Source: an uncultured bacterium
GTDB lineage: Bacteria > Verrucomicrobiota > Kiritimatiellia > CAIKKV01 > CAITUY01
DNA length: 37,876 bases
NCBI GenBank assembly: GCA_903908715.1
Contig: CAIVSY010000039.1
Span: forward strand, 1-37,876
Direction of reading: 5' to 3'
The position numbers and the translations under genes were made by a program. Below the pieces are notes generated by a model. The model saw only the letters and a program-made list of their open reading frames with translations, made no database searches and was not told the origin of the DNA. This document shows positions 25,705 through 36,639 of this stretch, piece by piece; position 1 is the stretch's first letter; the number at the start of each line of letters is the position of its first letter.

Positions 25705-26337
25705 TCACTTCCCGGCCGGCTCGACACCCGCGAAAGCGCAGAGGCGCACGAGATCAGCGACAGAATGGACGCCCATCTTTGCCATGACACGGGCGCGATG
25801 GACCTTGATGGTTTTCTCGACAATGCCGAGATCGCCGCCGATCTGCTTGTTCAGTTTGCCCGCGATGACATGGCGCATGACTTCGTGCTCGCGCTCCGTC
25901 AAGGTACGCATCCGCGCGCGCACGTCCTCAATCTGTGCGCGCTGCTCATCGCGCCGCCGGCTTTCCTCCAGCCCCTTGCGGATGGCTTCCAGCAAGGTTC
26001 CCTCGTCGACCGGCTTGGTCAGGAAATCCACCGCGCCCTTCCGCATGGCCTGCACGCTCATAGGGATGTCTCCGTGGCCCGTGAGAAAGATGATCGGCAT
26101 ACGGCAGTCAATTTCGGCCAGGGCCTCCTGCAAACGCAAGCCGCTCAACCCCGGCATATGCACATCCAGCACGATGCAGCCGGCGCGGAAGGCCGGAGCT
26201 TCCTTTAGAAAGCTGGCGGCCGAGTCGAACGCCGCGGTCTCGAACCCGTGCGATGCAAGCAACCGCACCAGGCTCCTACGGAAGGACAGGTCGTCATCGA
26301 CAACGAAAACGCAGGGTGGATTTCCGGCCATGGTCAT
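25705..26337 (-). CDS. FixJ-like response regulator (receiver plus LuxR-type HTH)
   Basis: The 210-residue protein has a receiver domain (Asp14-16 pocket, phospho-acceptor Asp58 in VLDVHMPG, Thr86, Lys108) and a C-terminal LuxR/FixJ HTH at about 145-190 (LTEREHEVMRHVIAGKLNKQIGGDLGI followed by KTIKVHRARVMAKM; the conserved EKT turn is present). It is the obvious partner of the kinase immediately upstream, with which it shares an ATGA overlap (26334-26337). Expected to bind promoter DNA after phosphorylation; targets unknown, though the downstream sulfatase block is a candidate. Confidence 0.93.
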   Translation of the reverse strand: MTMAGNPPCVFVVDDDLSFRRSLVRLLASHGFETAAFDSAASFLKEAPAFRAGCIVLDVHMPGLSGLRLQEALAEIDCRMPIIFLTGHGDIPMSVQAMRKGAVDFLTKPVDEGTLLEAIRKGLEESRRRDEQRAQIEDVRARMRTLTEREHEVMRHVIAGKLNKQIGGDLGIVEKTIKVHRARVMAKMGVHSVADLVRLCAFAGVEPAGK

Positions 26338-28556
26338 TTTCCCGACGCCCGCTTTCTACGGCCCGCCCTCTTCGCCTGCATCCTCTCCGCCGCCGGCAAC
26401 TCGAATTGGAATAGCGCGCCGCCGCCGGGATCGTTCTCCGCCCACAGCCGGCCGCCGCAGGAGTCGATCATCGACCGGCTGACGGCCAGGCCCATCCCGA
26501 GCCCCTGCTGTTTGGTCGTGAAGAACGGGCGGAAAATATCCGGCATCAAGTGGTCGAGAATGCCGTCCCCCCAATCACGCACAGCCACACGGACGGCGCC
26601 CTTGACGGCCAAGGTTGCGACCCTGATCTTGCGCTGGTCGACAGGCTTTTCCTGTACGGCGTCCATGGCGTTTACCATGAGATTGAGCAGCACTTGCTGC
26701 ATCTCGACGCGGCCCGCATGCACGGCCGGAAGCGATGGCGCCAACCCCAATTCAAGGTCCACGTTCCGGCTGATCAATTCGCTGTTCAACAAATGCAGCG
26801 CGTCGTGCACGAGTTCATTCAAGTCGAGCGCGTCAGGCACCATGACCTGCTTCTTCTGAACCAGGGAACGGAGGCGGTGGATCACATCGCCAGCCCGCTT
26901 GTCGTCCCGCACAATATCGTCGAGGATATCGCGGATGTTATCCAGGTCTGCGCCCGGCATGGCGAGGAATCGGCGCGCCGCCTGTGCATTGCTGAGGATG
27001 GCTGCCAGCGGCTGGTTCAATTCATGGGCCATAGAGGCCGCCAGCTCGCCCAGCATGGAAACACGCGTGACGTGCGCCAGTTCGCGCCGCAGTTCGGTCG
27101 TCTCGCATTCCGCCTGCTTGCGCTGCGTAATATCCTGGATGGCGCCAACCACACGGGTCGCCAGGCCGGCCGCGTTCCTATCCAGAACACGGGTGAGATG
27201 ACAAAGCCAGGTCAACCCATGGACCGGATGCATGAAGCGGTACTCGACAGACTCCACCTCGCTCCCTCCCTCATGCAGCTTCCGGGTAAACTTGAGCACC
27301 GCCGGACAGTCATCCGGATGAATGCGGGCCAGCCAGTAGTCCCGCGCGCGCCCATCCTCTTGCGGAGACAGGCCAAGCAACAAACGGGCGCGATCATCGA
27401 CAAAGATCAGGCGGAATCCCTCCCCCATCTCGTAGAACCCGATCCCCGCCATGTCCGCCGCCGACGCCACGCGGGCCTTGTTGGCACGATAGGCTTCCTC
27501 TTGCTGCTTGCGCGCGGTGATGTCCGAGGTGATCCCGGTGAGTCGCGCCGGTCCATCGGCCCCGCGCGCAACCAGGCGTCCGCGGGACATCATCCACCGG
27601 ACTTCCCCGTCCGGCCGGACGATGCGGTACTCCACGACCTTCTTGTCGCGGGACTGAAGGGCCTCCGCCAGCACGCCGCGCACATCCTGCCGGTCATCAG
27701 GATGAATCAGGGCAAAATAATCTTCCACGTCCACACCGTCGCCAGGCGGCATACCCAGCAATTCCAGGAGCTTGGCGCCCGTCCAGAAACGGGCACCCTT
27801 GGCATCCAACACCCATGGACCGGCGTCCGCCGCTTCGGTCGCGAGGGATAGCCGCTCCTCGCTCTCCCGCAACTCCTGTTCAAAGCGTTTGCGGGCAATC
27901 GCATTGGCAAAGACTTCCGCCACCAACTCAAGCCGTCCAAGCAGCACCGCGGACCACCTGCGTCGCTTGGCCATGTCGTGAAAGGAGAGAGCGCCGAAGG
28001 TCACCCCCCCCGTGGCCAGCGGGAAGGCCACCGCGTTCCTGACACCGAGACGGCGCCATGTCGCCACATCAGATTCGGCGCCTTCAGGGGCTTTATCCAG
28101 GGACGAAACCAGGAAGGACCTGCCGGCCAACACTTCACGCAGCGTCCAGGGAAAGTGCCGGGAAGCATCCATCCGCTTCGGGACCGGCGTCCCGGGAGGC
28201 AGGTGGTGATGGGTCAACACCGGCATCTTCGAATCCGCGCCGTCCCATTGCCAAAGTGCGGACGCATCCAGCCCGAGGCGCCCGCACACCCGCCGCTGCG
28301 CATCCGCGATGATGGCATCCACCTGGTCTGCCGGCACATTGATGAAACGGGCCGAGAGATCAGCCAGCAAAGCCTCGAAGCGCAGTTGCTCGCCGGTTTC
28401 CCGCAATTTCCGGATCAGATGCCGCACGTCAACTTCTGACGTCGGGCTTCCGACCGCAGCCTCCTGCCGCTCCCGCAACCGCGCTTCCGCGCGGCGGCGT
28501 TGTCCGGCGGGAACGGCCGGGGCCTTGGCCTTCTTCCGAATAGCGGATCTTGTCAT
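26334..28556 (-). CDS. soluble GAF-PAS-PAS hybrid sensor histidine kinase (FixL-like)
   Basis: A 740-residue protein without hydrophobic segments, so the kinase should be cytoplasmic. Order: GAF at about 60-225 (NAVAFPLATGGVTFGALSF), PAS/PAC at ~230-350 (FALIHPDDR, ITSDITARK), PAS/PAC at ~360-480 (ARIHPDDC, IQDITQRK), HisKA dimerisation at ~495-565 with phospho-acceptor His511 in MAHELNQPLAA, and HATPase at ~610-720 (N-box LLNLMVNAMDAV, G1 DWGDG, G2 GLGMGL). The MAHELNQPLAA box and the FixJ-type partner place it in the FixL/NodV-like group; no haem-binding His is assigned. Start at 28554-28556 has GGGAG 9 nt upstream; a longer frame to 28757 overlaps the thiL end and is rejected. Confidence 0.9.
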   Translation of the reverse strand: MTRSAIRKKAKAPAVPAGQRRRAEARLRERQEAAVGSPTSEVDVRHLIRKLRETGEQLRFEALLADLSARFINVPADQVDAIIADAQRRVCGRLGLDASALWQWDGADSKMPVLTHHHLPPGTPVPKRMDASRHFPWTLREVLAGRSFLVSSLDKAPEGAESDVATWRRLGVRNAVAFPLATGGVTFGALSFHDMAKRRRWSAVLLGRLELVAEVFANAIARKRFEQELRESEERLSLATEAADAGPWVLDAKGARFWTGAKLLELLGMPPGDGVDVEDYFALIHPDDRQDVRGVLAEALQSRDKKVVEYRIVRPDGEVRWMMSRGRLVARGADGPARLTGITSDITARKQQEEAYRANKARVASAADMAGIGFYEMGEGFRLIFVDDRARLLLGLSPQEDGRARDYWLARIHPDDCPAVLKFTRKLHEGGSEVESVEYRFMHPVHGLTWLCHLTRVLDRNAAGLATRVVGAIQDITQRKQAECETTELRRELAHVTRVSMLGELAASMAHELNQPLAAILSNAQAARRFLAMPGADLDNIRDILDDIVRDDKRAGDVIHRLRSLVQKKQVMVPDALDLNELVHDALHLLNSELISRNVDLELGLAPSLPAVHAGRVEMQQVLLNLMVNAMDAVQEKPVDQRKIRVATLAVKGAVRVAVRDWGDGILDHLMPDIFRPFFTTKQQGLGMGLAVSRSMIDSCGGRLWAENDPGGGALFQFELPAAERMQAKRAGRRKRASGK

Positions 28557-28698
28557 GCCGTCGTGCTCCCGGTGGAATAGCCTTCCACACTGAATGTAAA
28601 AATACACAGGAAATCCCGCTCTGGCGAGTGCATAGTGGCGCGCAGAGCCGCAGGGACATCGGCCGCCATCTTCTTCGGCAGCCGGACTCCACAGGACC

Positions 28699-29697
28699 TC
28701 ATCGCCGGTCCCGGAAATGCTCGTATCCGGCAACGTCCAGAGCTGAAATCCTGTCACCCTCCCTCAGTCGCACCCGGCCCTTCGCCCCCGTAATCCATCC
28801 GATCGCCGAGCAACGCAGCCGGAACTTCCGCCGCCACGCCTGTTCGAACGCCGCCGACTTGCACGCCGGAACCGTAAAGACCAGTTCAAAATCCTCCCCA
28901 TCCCCCAAGGCATGCGCCAACCCGGACCGCGCCCCGGCCGCGGGAGATTCGCCGCCCTTCTTCCGTCTGATGTCTTTGGTCTGTGGTCTGTGGTCTGCAC
29001 ATCTCGCCGCCGGAGAAACAGGAATCGCGTCCGCCTCCACCTCCACCCCCACCCCGCTGGCCGCCGCCAATCGCGGCAGATCGGCCGCAAGCCCGTCACT
29101 CACATCCATCATCGCCGTGACCCAGCCGCCCTCCCGCAGCCAGCGCCCTTCTGCCAGACGAGGCGGAAAACGCAGGTGCCATCCCTGCAGGCTTCCGCCC
29201 AGCACGCCGGTCACGTACACCCGGTCACCCACCCTCGCGCCCGACCGCAAGACCGCCTTGCCGCGAGGCACACGGCCCACCGCGAAAACATGCAGTTCCA
29301 GCGCCGGCCCCCGCGAAGTATCCCCGCCCACAATCGCCGCTCCATGCCGCCGCGCCAGCCGCGCCGCGCCACGATACAGCGCCTCGATACGCCGCACCGC
29401 TGTCTTCGCGGGCGCCACAAGATCCATCAGGATCCACAACGGCTCGCCTCCCATCGCCGCCAGGTCGCTGAGAACACGCCCGACGGCCTTGCGCCCGATC
29501 CGCTCGCCCGGCGTACCGGGAGGGAAGTGTACGCGTTCGATCACAGGATCACTCTTGAGCAGAAGATCGTACCGTCCGCCCACACGAACCACGGCACAAT
29601 CGTCGCCGATTCCGGCCACCACATCGGCACGCCCTGGAACCAGCCGGCTTAACTGGCGGATCAACGCATTCTCTCCTATCTCCGCCACCGATTTCAT
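28699..29697 (-). CDS. thiL: thiamine-monophosphate kinase ThiL with repeat-derived insertion
   Basis: The ~332-residue protein phosphorylates thiamine monophosphate to the cofactor thiamine diphosphate using ATP. ThiL signatures are GIGDDCAVV (29-37), KSDPVIERVHF, GRKAVGRVLSDLAAMGGEP (ATP/Mg site), AIVGGDTSRGP, MDVSDGLAADL and GDGEDFELVFTV. Between the last two, about residues 232-256 form an insertion that includes ADHRPQTKD, encoded by copies of a 7-bp repeat (see 28971-28998). The whole 32-base gap from the MFS stop to this ATG is the same repeat, so there is no normal ribosome site; an ATG overlapping the MFS stop (29731-29733) would add MRLQTTDYRPQT. All expected active-site blocks are present, so the enzyme may still work. 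Confidence 0.9.
   Translation of the reverse strand: MKSVAEIGENALIRQLSRLVPGRADVVAGIGDDCAVVRVGGRYDLLLKSDPVIERVHFPPGTPGERIGRKAVGRVLSDLAAMGGEPLWILMDLVAPAKTAVRRIEALYRGAARLARRHGAAIVGGDTSRGPALELHVFAVGRVPRGKAVLRSGARVGDRVYVTGVLGGSLQGWHLRFPPRLAEGRWLREGGWVTAMMDVSDGLAADLPRLAAASGVGVEVEADAIPVSPAARCADHRPQTKDIRRKKGGESPAAGARSGLAHALGDGEDFELVFTVPACKSAAFEQAWRRKFRLRCSAIGWITGAKGRVRLREGDRISALDVAGYEHFRDRR
28971..28998. repeat. 7-bp tandem repeat inside thiL
   Basis: Plus-strand copies of TGTGGTC (with TTTGGTC and partial flanks) stand in tandem within the thiL coding sequence, in frame. On the coding strand they read as ACAGACC-type units giving DHRPQTKD. The same unit forms 29698-29729. Confidence 0.8.
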
Positions 29698-29729
29698 GGT
29701 CTGTGGTCTGTAGTCTGTGGTCTGTAGTC
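29698..29729. repeat. 7-bp tandem repeat filling the MFS-thiL junction
   Basis: Four and a half units of GGTCTGT/AGTCTGT run from directly before the thiL ATG to the stop codon of the MFS gene. Nothing else fits in the gap. Such repeats are known as dispersed intergenic repeats in several uncultivated PVC and related genomes (recalled, not searched). Confidence 0.85.
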
Positions 29730-30974
29730 TCATGCCTTCCGCGGCTTGTCCGAAAGGAACAGGGAAATCACCGCGCCAACCGCAAGGAAGGCCGCACCCA
29801 TCCGGAAGGCATACATGGCCGCCTCCGCTCCCTGGTGATCCCGCAACCAGGCGACAATCTGGGGCCCGACGATCCCCGCCGCCGACCACGCCGTCAGGAT
29901 TGTGCCGTACACAACCGGCATCAGCCGGCTGCCAAACACATCCATCACAAACGACGGCATCGTGCCGAACCCGCCGCCATAGCACAGCAGTACATAGCAG
30001 ACCAGCACCGCGAACAGCCATGGCTGGCTGACCGCGGAAAGCAGAAGGAACACAACCACCTGGGAAAACAACATCATGCGGAAGGCATGGACACGCCCGA
30101 TGCGATCCGACAATCCTCCCCAGAAGAAACGCCCGGCGCCATTAAAAAGCGAACTGACCGCGATCAGGGTGGCGCCTTGCGCCGCAAGGGCCGCCGCAGC
30201 AAGCGCAGGATCCCGGCGGCGCAGCAGATCCTGCAGCAGGGGCGATTGGAAACCAATCAGGGCGATTCCCGCCACGATATTGCAGAAGAAGATCACCCAC
30301 ATCATGGCAAATCGCCCGGAAAGCAGGGCATGGCCTGCCGTTCCGGTATCCGACTGCGCGAAGGACGCGGTTGAAGGGTGTCCGGCCAACGCATAATCCG
30401 GCGGGGGGTTCCGCAGCACGGCTCCGCAACCCGCCGTCGCAAGGGTAAACACCACGCCGAGCAATCCGAACACCTTGACCAGATCCCCGCCCGTCGCCGC
30501 CATAAGGATCGGAGCCAGGATCTTACTCATCAGGAGGGCGCCGAATCCGAATCCCATGATCACCATTCCCGTGACCAGCCCCTTCTTGTCGGGAAACCAC
30601 TTTGCGGCCGTAGCGACCGGCGTAACGTAACCCAATCCCAGGCCCGTTCCCCCAAGCACGCCGTATCCGGCATACAACAGCGGGAGGGATTTCAAGTGCA
30701 ACGCGAGGGCCGCCACCATATTACCCACGCCAAACAGCACGCCCCCGCTGACCGCCAGAACCCGGGGCCCGAATTTCGCCAGATTCATCCCGCCCCACGC
30801 CGCCGCCACACCCAGGAAACAGATCGCCAGGCTGAACACCCAGGCGACCTGCGTGTTGCTCCAATGATACGCCTCGGCCAAAGGCTTCTGGAAATAACTC
30901 CAGGCATAGACCGTGCCCAGGCAGAGTTGAAGCGCCGTACCGGCAAGCGCGATATTCCATCGGTTCCCATTCAT
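29730..30974 (-). CDS. MFS transporter, oxalate/formate antiporter (OFA) family
   Basis: The 414-residue protein has 12 hydrophobic segments and OFA features: NRWNIALAGTALQLCLGTVYAWSYF at the start, GGTGLGLGYVTPVATAAKWFPDKKGLVTGMVIMGFG (helices 4-5 region), and GGLSDRIGRVHAFR at the central A-motif-like loop. OFA proteins exchange carboxylates such as oxalate/formate; other substrates are common. Its specificity cannot be told. The start ATG at 30972-30974 fits the family N-terminus; ATG 30992 or TTG 30995 would add 6-7 residues and lie nearer a GGGA. Stop codon overlaps the possible thiL ATG, and the 7-bp repeat follows immediately. Confidence 0.85.
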   Translation of the reverse strand: MNGNRWNIALAGTALQLCLGTVYAWSYFQKPLAEAYHWSNTQVAWVFSLAICFLGVAAAWGGMNLAKFGPRVLAVSGGVLFGVGNMVAALALHLKSLPLLYAGYGVLGGTGLGLGYVTPVATAAKWFPDKKGLVTGMVIMGFGFGALLMSKILAPILMAATGGDLVKVFGLLGVVFTLATAGCGAVLRNPPPDYALAGHPSTASFAQSDTGTAGHALLSGRFAMMWVIFFCNIVAGIALIGFQSPLLQDLLRRRDPALAAAALAAQGATLIAVSSLFNGAGRFFWGGLSDRIGRVHAFRMMLFSQVVVFLLLSAVSQPWLFAVLVCYVLLCYGGGFGTMPSFVMDVFGSRLMPVVYGTILTAWSAAGIVGPQIVAWLRDHQGAEAAMYAFRMGAAFLAVGAVISLFLSDKPRKA

Positions 30975-31039
30975 GCGCCGGATTATGCGCATCAATCCCG
31001 CCGCGGGTCAATGTTCATCAGGAGCAGAAGCCCTGCGCC

Positions 31040-32167
31040 TCAAAGCCAACCCGTGGCCTTGGCCAGGAGCTGGGTGTAGTAGACAAAGTTCGGCCAGGAA
31101 ACGTCGGATGGGACCCCGTGATCGCAGCCGGGAATATAACCGCCTCCCCGGATGACCGGCATCAGCCGCTCGATCTCGCCTTCGATGTGCCGACCGCCCT
31201 TGGCGATCAACCGCTTGTCCACACCGCCCCGGAACGCCATGTTCCGCCCGAACTTCTTCCGGTACGCCACCAGGTCGTTCCCCGCCGCCACCTCCATCGG
31301 GTCGCACACGTTGATCCCCGCCTCAATCCAGACGGGTATCAGTTCCCCGATGTGGCCGTCGGAATCCATGCTGTAGACCGGGATCTTGTGACGCCTCACG
31401 ATTTCGCCCCATCGCTGATAGCACGGCAGGAGAAACTCCCGCGTCATCGCGGGCGAAATCATTGCGTGCTCCTTGTAGGCCATGTCCTCCGAAAGATAGA
31501 CCTCGTCGGGGGTGATATGCCGCAACCCCTCCTCCAGAAGGGCCGCCACGTACTCCTGCCAGAAATACACCATCTCGCGAACCCAGTCGGGATCGTCGAG
31601 GAACAACATGCAAAGCCCCTCGAACCCCAGCCACTCGCGCAACTGCCAGAAAGGCCCCGAAAAGTGCCAGATCAAAGGCCACGTGCGATCCGACAGGCTG
31701 GCCGCCAACGCCGCCGCATCCTTCGGATACCGCTCGGGATCCCCGGGCTGATACCGCCGCTTCATGTCCTCCCAGTCGGCGCGGGTTTCCACAGGACACT
31801 TGATCCAGCTCCGGGTCACGAAATCAATCGCGTTGCGCAGATGTTCCAGGGTGAACTCGTTGCCAATCTCGCAGATGTTCCCTTTCCAGTCCTGCACCAC
31901 CTGCGAGTTGGCCCGGCGCTCAATCACCTTCTCTTCGAACTGGGGAATCATGCGCTCGCTGATCCAGAAACCGGGGCCGCCTTCCGGCAGTTTCAGTTTC
32001 CCGCCCGCCATGCGATAGGCATACGCCGGAATGTCCTTTTCCTCACGCGGAAGACCTTCCTTGTACCAGCGTTCCCGGGTTGACTCTCGCCCTCCGCCGG
32101 GCTGAAGGGGAATCCGGTCCGGGGTTCCGAACAAAACTGTTTCCAGATAGCGTTGCCGTTCATTCAT
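31040..32167 (-). CDS. uroporphyrinogen decarboxylase (URO-D)-like protein
   Basis: The 375-residue protein matches the URO-D superfamily: RQRYLETVLFGTPDRIPLQPGG at the start, a (beta/alpha)8 barrel pattern, YSMDSDGHIGELIPVW, GGVDKRLIA, and GCDHGVPSDVSWPNFVYY near the end, with a Cys/His (CDH) site typical of the methyltransferase-like subgroup. It is unlikely to be the haem-pathway enzyme: no other haem genes are present, and such proteins are often found beside sugar-degradation genes with unknown roles. AAAGGAA is 7 nt before the ATG. It is transcribed divergently from the AraC-type gene. Confidence 0.85.
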   Translation of the reverse strand: MNERQRYLETVLFGTPDRIPLQPGGGRESTRERWYKEGLPREEKDIPAYAYRMAGGKLKLPEGGPGFWISERMIPQFEEKVIERRANSQVVQDWKGNICEIGNEFTLEHLRNAIDFVTRSWIKCPVETRADWEDMKRRYQPGDPERYPKDAAALAASLSDRTWPLIWHFSGPFWQLREWLGFEGLCMLFLDDPDWVREMVYFWQEYVAALLEEGLRHITPDEVYLSEDMAYKEHAMISPAMTREFLLPCYQRWGEIVRRHKIPVYSMDSDGHIGELIPVWIEAGINVCDPMEVAAGNDLVAYRKKFGRNMAFRGGVDKRLIAKGGRHIEGEIERLMPVIRGGGYIPGCDHGVPSDVSWPNFVYYTQLLAKATGWL

Positions 32168-32213
32168 CGTGATTTCCTTTCCACTGGACTGCGTCTCACG
32201 CCACATCAGATAT

Positions 32214-32226
32214 GGATAAAATATCC
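32214..32226. promoter_or_regulatory. palindrome GGATAAAATATCC, candidate operator
   Basis: A perfect 5-bp inverted repeat (GGATA/TATCC) around AAA lies over the predicted -10 of the URO-D promoter in the divergent gap. It may be a binding site for the neighbouring AraC-type regulator, which is inference from position only; AraC-family proteins usually bind direct repeats. Confidence 0.35.
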
Positions 32227-32245
32227 TTTATGTTTTGTCTCGCAA
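32218..32245 (-). promoter_or_regulatory. predicted promoter for the URO-D-like gene
   Basis: On the minus strand TTGCGA (32240-32245) and TATTTT (32218-32223) are 16 bp apart, giving a leader of about 44 nt before the URO-D ATG. The match to the -10 consensus is only moderate. Confidence 0.4.
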
Positions 32246-32274
32246 TGGACATTCCAAGCATAACTATGTATAAA
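32246..32274 (+). promoter_or_regulatory. predicted sigma-70 promoter for the AraC-type gene
   Basis: TGGACA (32246-32251) and TATAAA (32269-32274) are separated by exactly 17 bp. The expected start of transcription is at about 32281-32284, that is, on or next to the ATG at 32284, implying a leaderless message. Confidence 0.6.
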
Positions 32275-32283
32275 TCGCTCTTT

Positions 32284-33150
32284 ATGAAATCGGCCCGGAT
32301 TCTGCGAAATGAGATGTTCCGGACCCCGCTGGCACGCGAGCGTACGCTGGGCCTGTGGGTGGATCGCATCGGACAGCGCCTCCACGACAGCTTGCAGCCG
32401 GAGGCCTTCCGTGTGCTGGGCCTGTATGCGGCCATTGCCATCGAACGCGGGAACGGCATCCTGCGGACAACCGCACGGGGTAACCATAAGGTTTCCGCGG
32501 GAGACACCATCCTGCTCTTTCCCAATGAAGGCGCGCTCTACCACGCCCAGACCGCCTGGGATACACGCTGGGTGGTCTGGAGCGGTCCCGAGGCTTCCGT
32601 TCTCGGGAAACTGAGCGGTCTGGAACCCGCCACTCCCGTTATCCGCGGTGGCGCGGGCGCCGTCACAACGGCATGGCGCCGGATTTCACCCCTCATGACA
32701 TCCCAGGACTTTGAGGCGCTGCTGATGCGCAAGATCGCCCTGCTGGACATGATCCGTGATCTCGCATCTCTGCACCGGCCCCTGGAACGGAGACCGGCCC
32801 CGCCTTGGCTCGCGGAGGCGTTAACCGAACTTGAACGGCGCAGCAGCACTCCGGGATCCCTGCACGCACTCGCCGGCCGGCTCCATGTCAGTCCGGCCCA
32901 TTTCAGGCGCCTCTTCAAGGCACATACCGGCACGTCCCCGAAATCCTTCCAACTCGCCCAGCGGATCAACAAGGCCAAGGAACTCCTCACTGCGGGCCAC
33001 CCGATCAAGAACGTGGCCGCAACGCTGGGATTTGCCGATGTCTTCCATTTCATGCGCCTGTTCCGGCGCATGACCGGGCAGACCGCCGGCCAGTTCTCCC
33101 GCAGGCTCCAAGCCTCCTCACAACGCCTGACCGGACAACGACGAATCTGA
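32284..33150 (+). CDS. AraC-family transcriptional regulator
   Basis: The 288-residue protein has an N-terminal cupin-like sensing domain (residues ~10-110: VLGLYAAIAIERG, GDTILLFPNEG, YHAQ) and a C-terminal double HTH at about 190-280 (SLHALAGRLHVSPAHFRRLFK and IKNVAATLGFADVFHFMRLFRRMTG). AraC proteins with this layout usually control sugar genes in cis; URO-D upstream and lacZ downstream are candidate targets. The start at 32284 is chosen because the upstream in-frame codons from 32212 are AT-rich and coincide with a TGGACA-17-TATAAA promoter, and no Shine-Dalgarno precedes any of the four possible ATGs. Confidence 0.9.
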   Translation: MKSARILRNEMFRTPLARERTLGLWVDRIGQRLHDSLQPEAFRVLGLYAAIAIERGNGILRTTARGNHKVSAGDTILLFPNEGALYHAQTAWDTRWVVWSGPEASVLGKLSGLEPATPVIRGGAGAVTTAWRRISPLMTSQDFEALLMRKIALLDMIRDLASLHRPLERRPAPPWLAEALTELERRSSTPGSLHALAGRLHVSPAHFRRLFKAHTGTSPKSFQLAQRINKAKELLTAGHPIKNVAATLGFADVFHFMRLFRRMTGQTAGQFSRRLQASSQRLTGQRRI

Positions 33151-33193
33151 CCCCAGCGAGGATGAGCTCCAATAAAAAAGTTGATCGGGCCTA

Positions 33194-33223
33194 TGGACAG
33201 CGCAGTACGTGGCGAAGTATAAT
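33194..33223 (+). promoter_or_regulatory. predicted promoter upstream of lacZ
   Basis: TGGACA (33194-33199) and a perfect TATAAT (33218-33223) lie 18 bp apart, just after the AraC-type gene. Expected start of transcription is at about 33230, leaving a ~275-nt leader before the lacZ ATG. The -35 box is identical to that of the araC promoter. Confidence 0.65.
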
Positions 33224-33229
33224 TCAAGC

Positions 33230-36607
<3,378 letters not shown>

Positions 36608-36639
36608 CACCGGGAATCATGCGGAAGGTCGCTGTCCTG

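Noticed and set aside
32212-32283. Longer N-terminus of the AraC-type regulator
   Set aside because: The extra codons coincide with a 17-bp-spaced promoter and AT-rich DNA, and no ribosome site precedes them.
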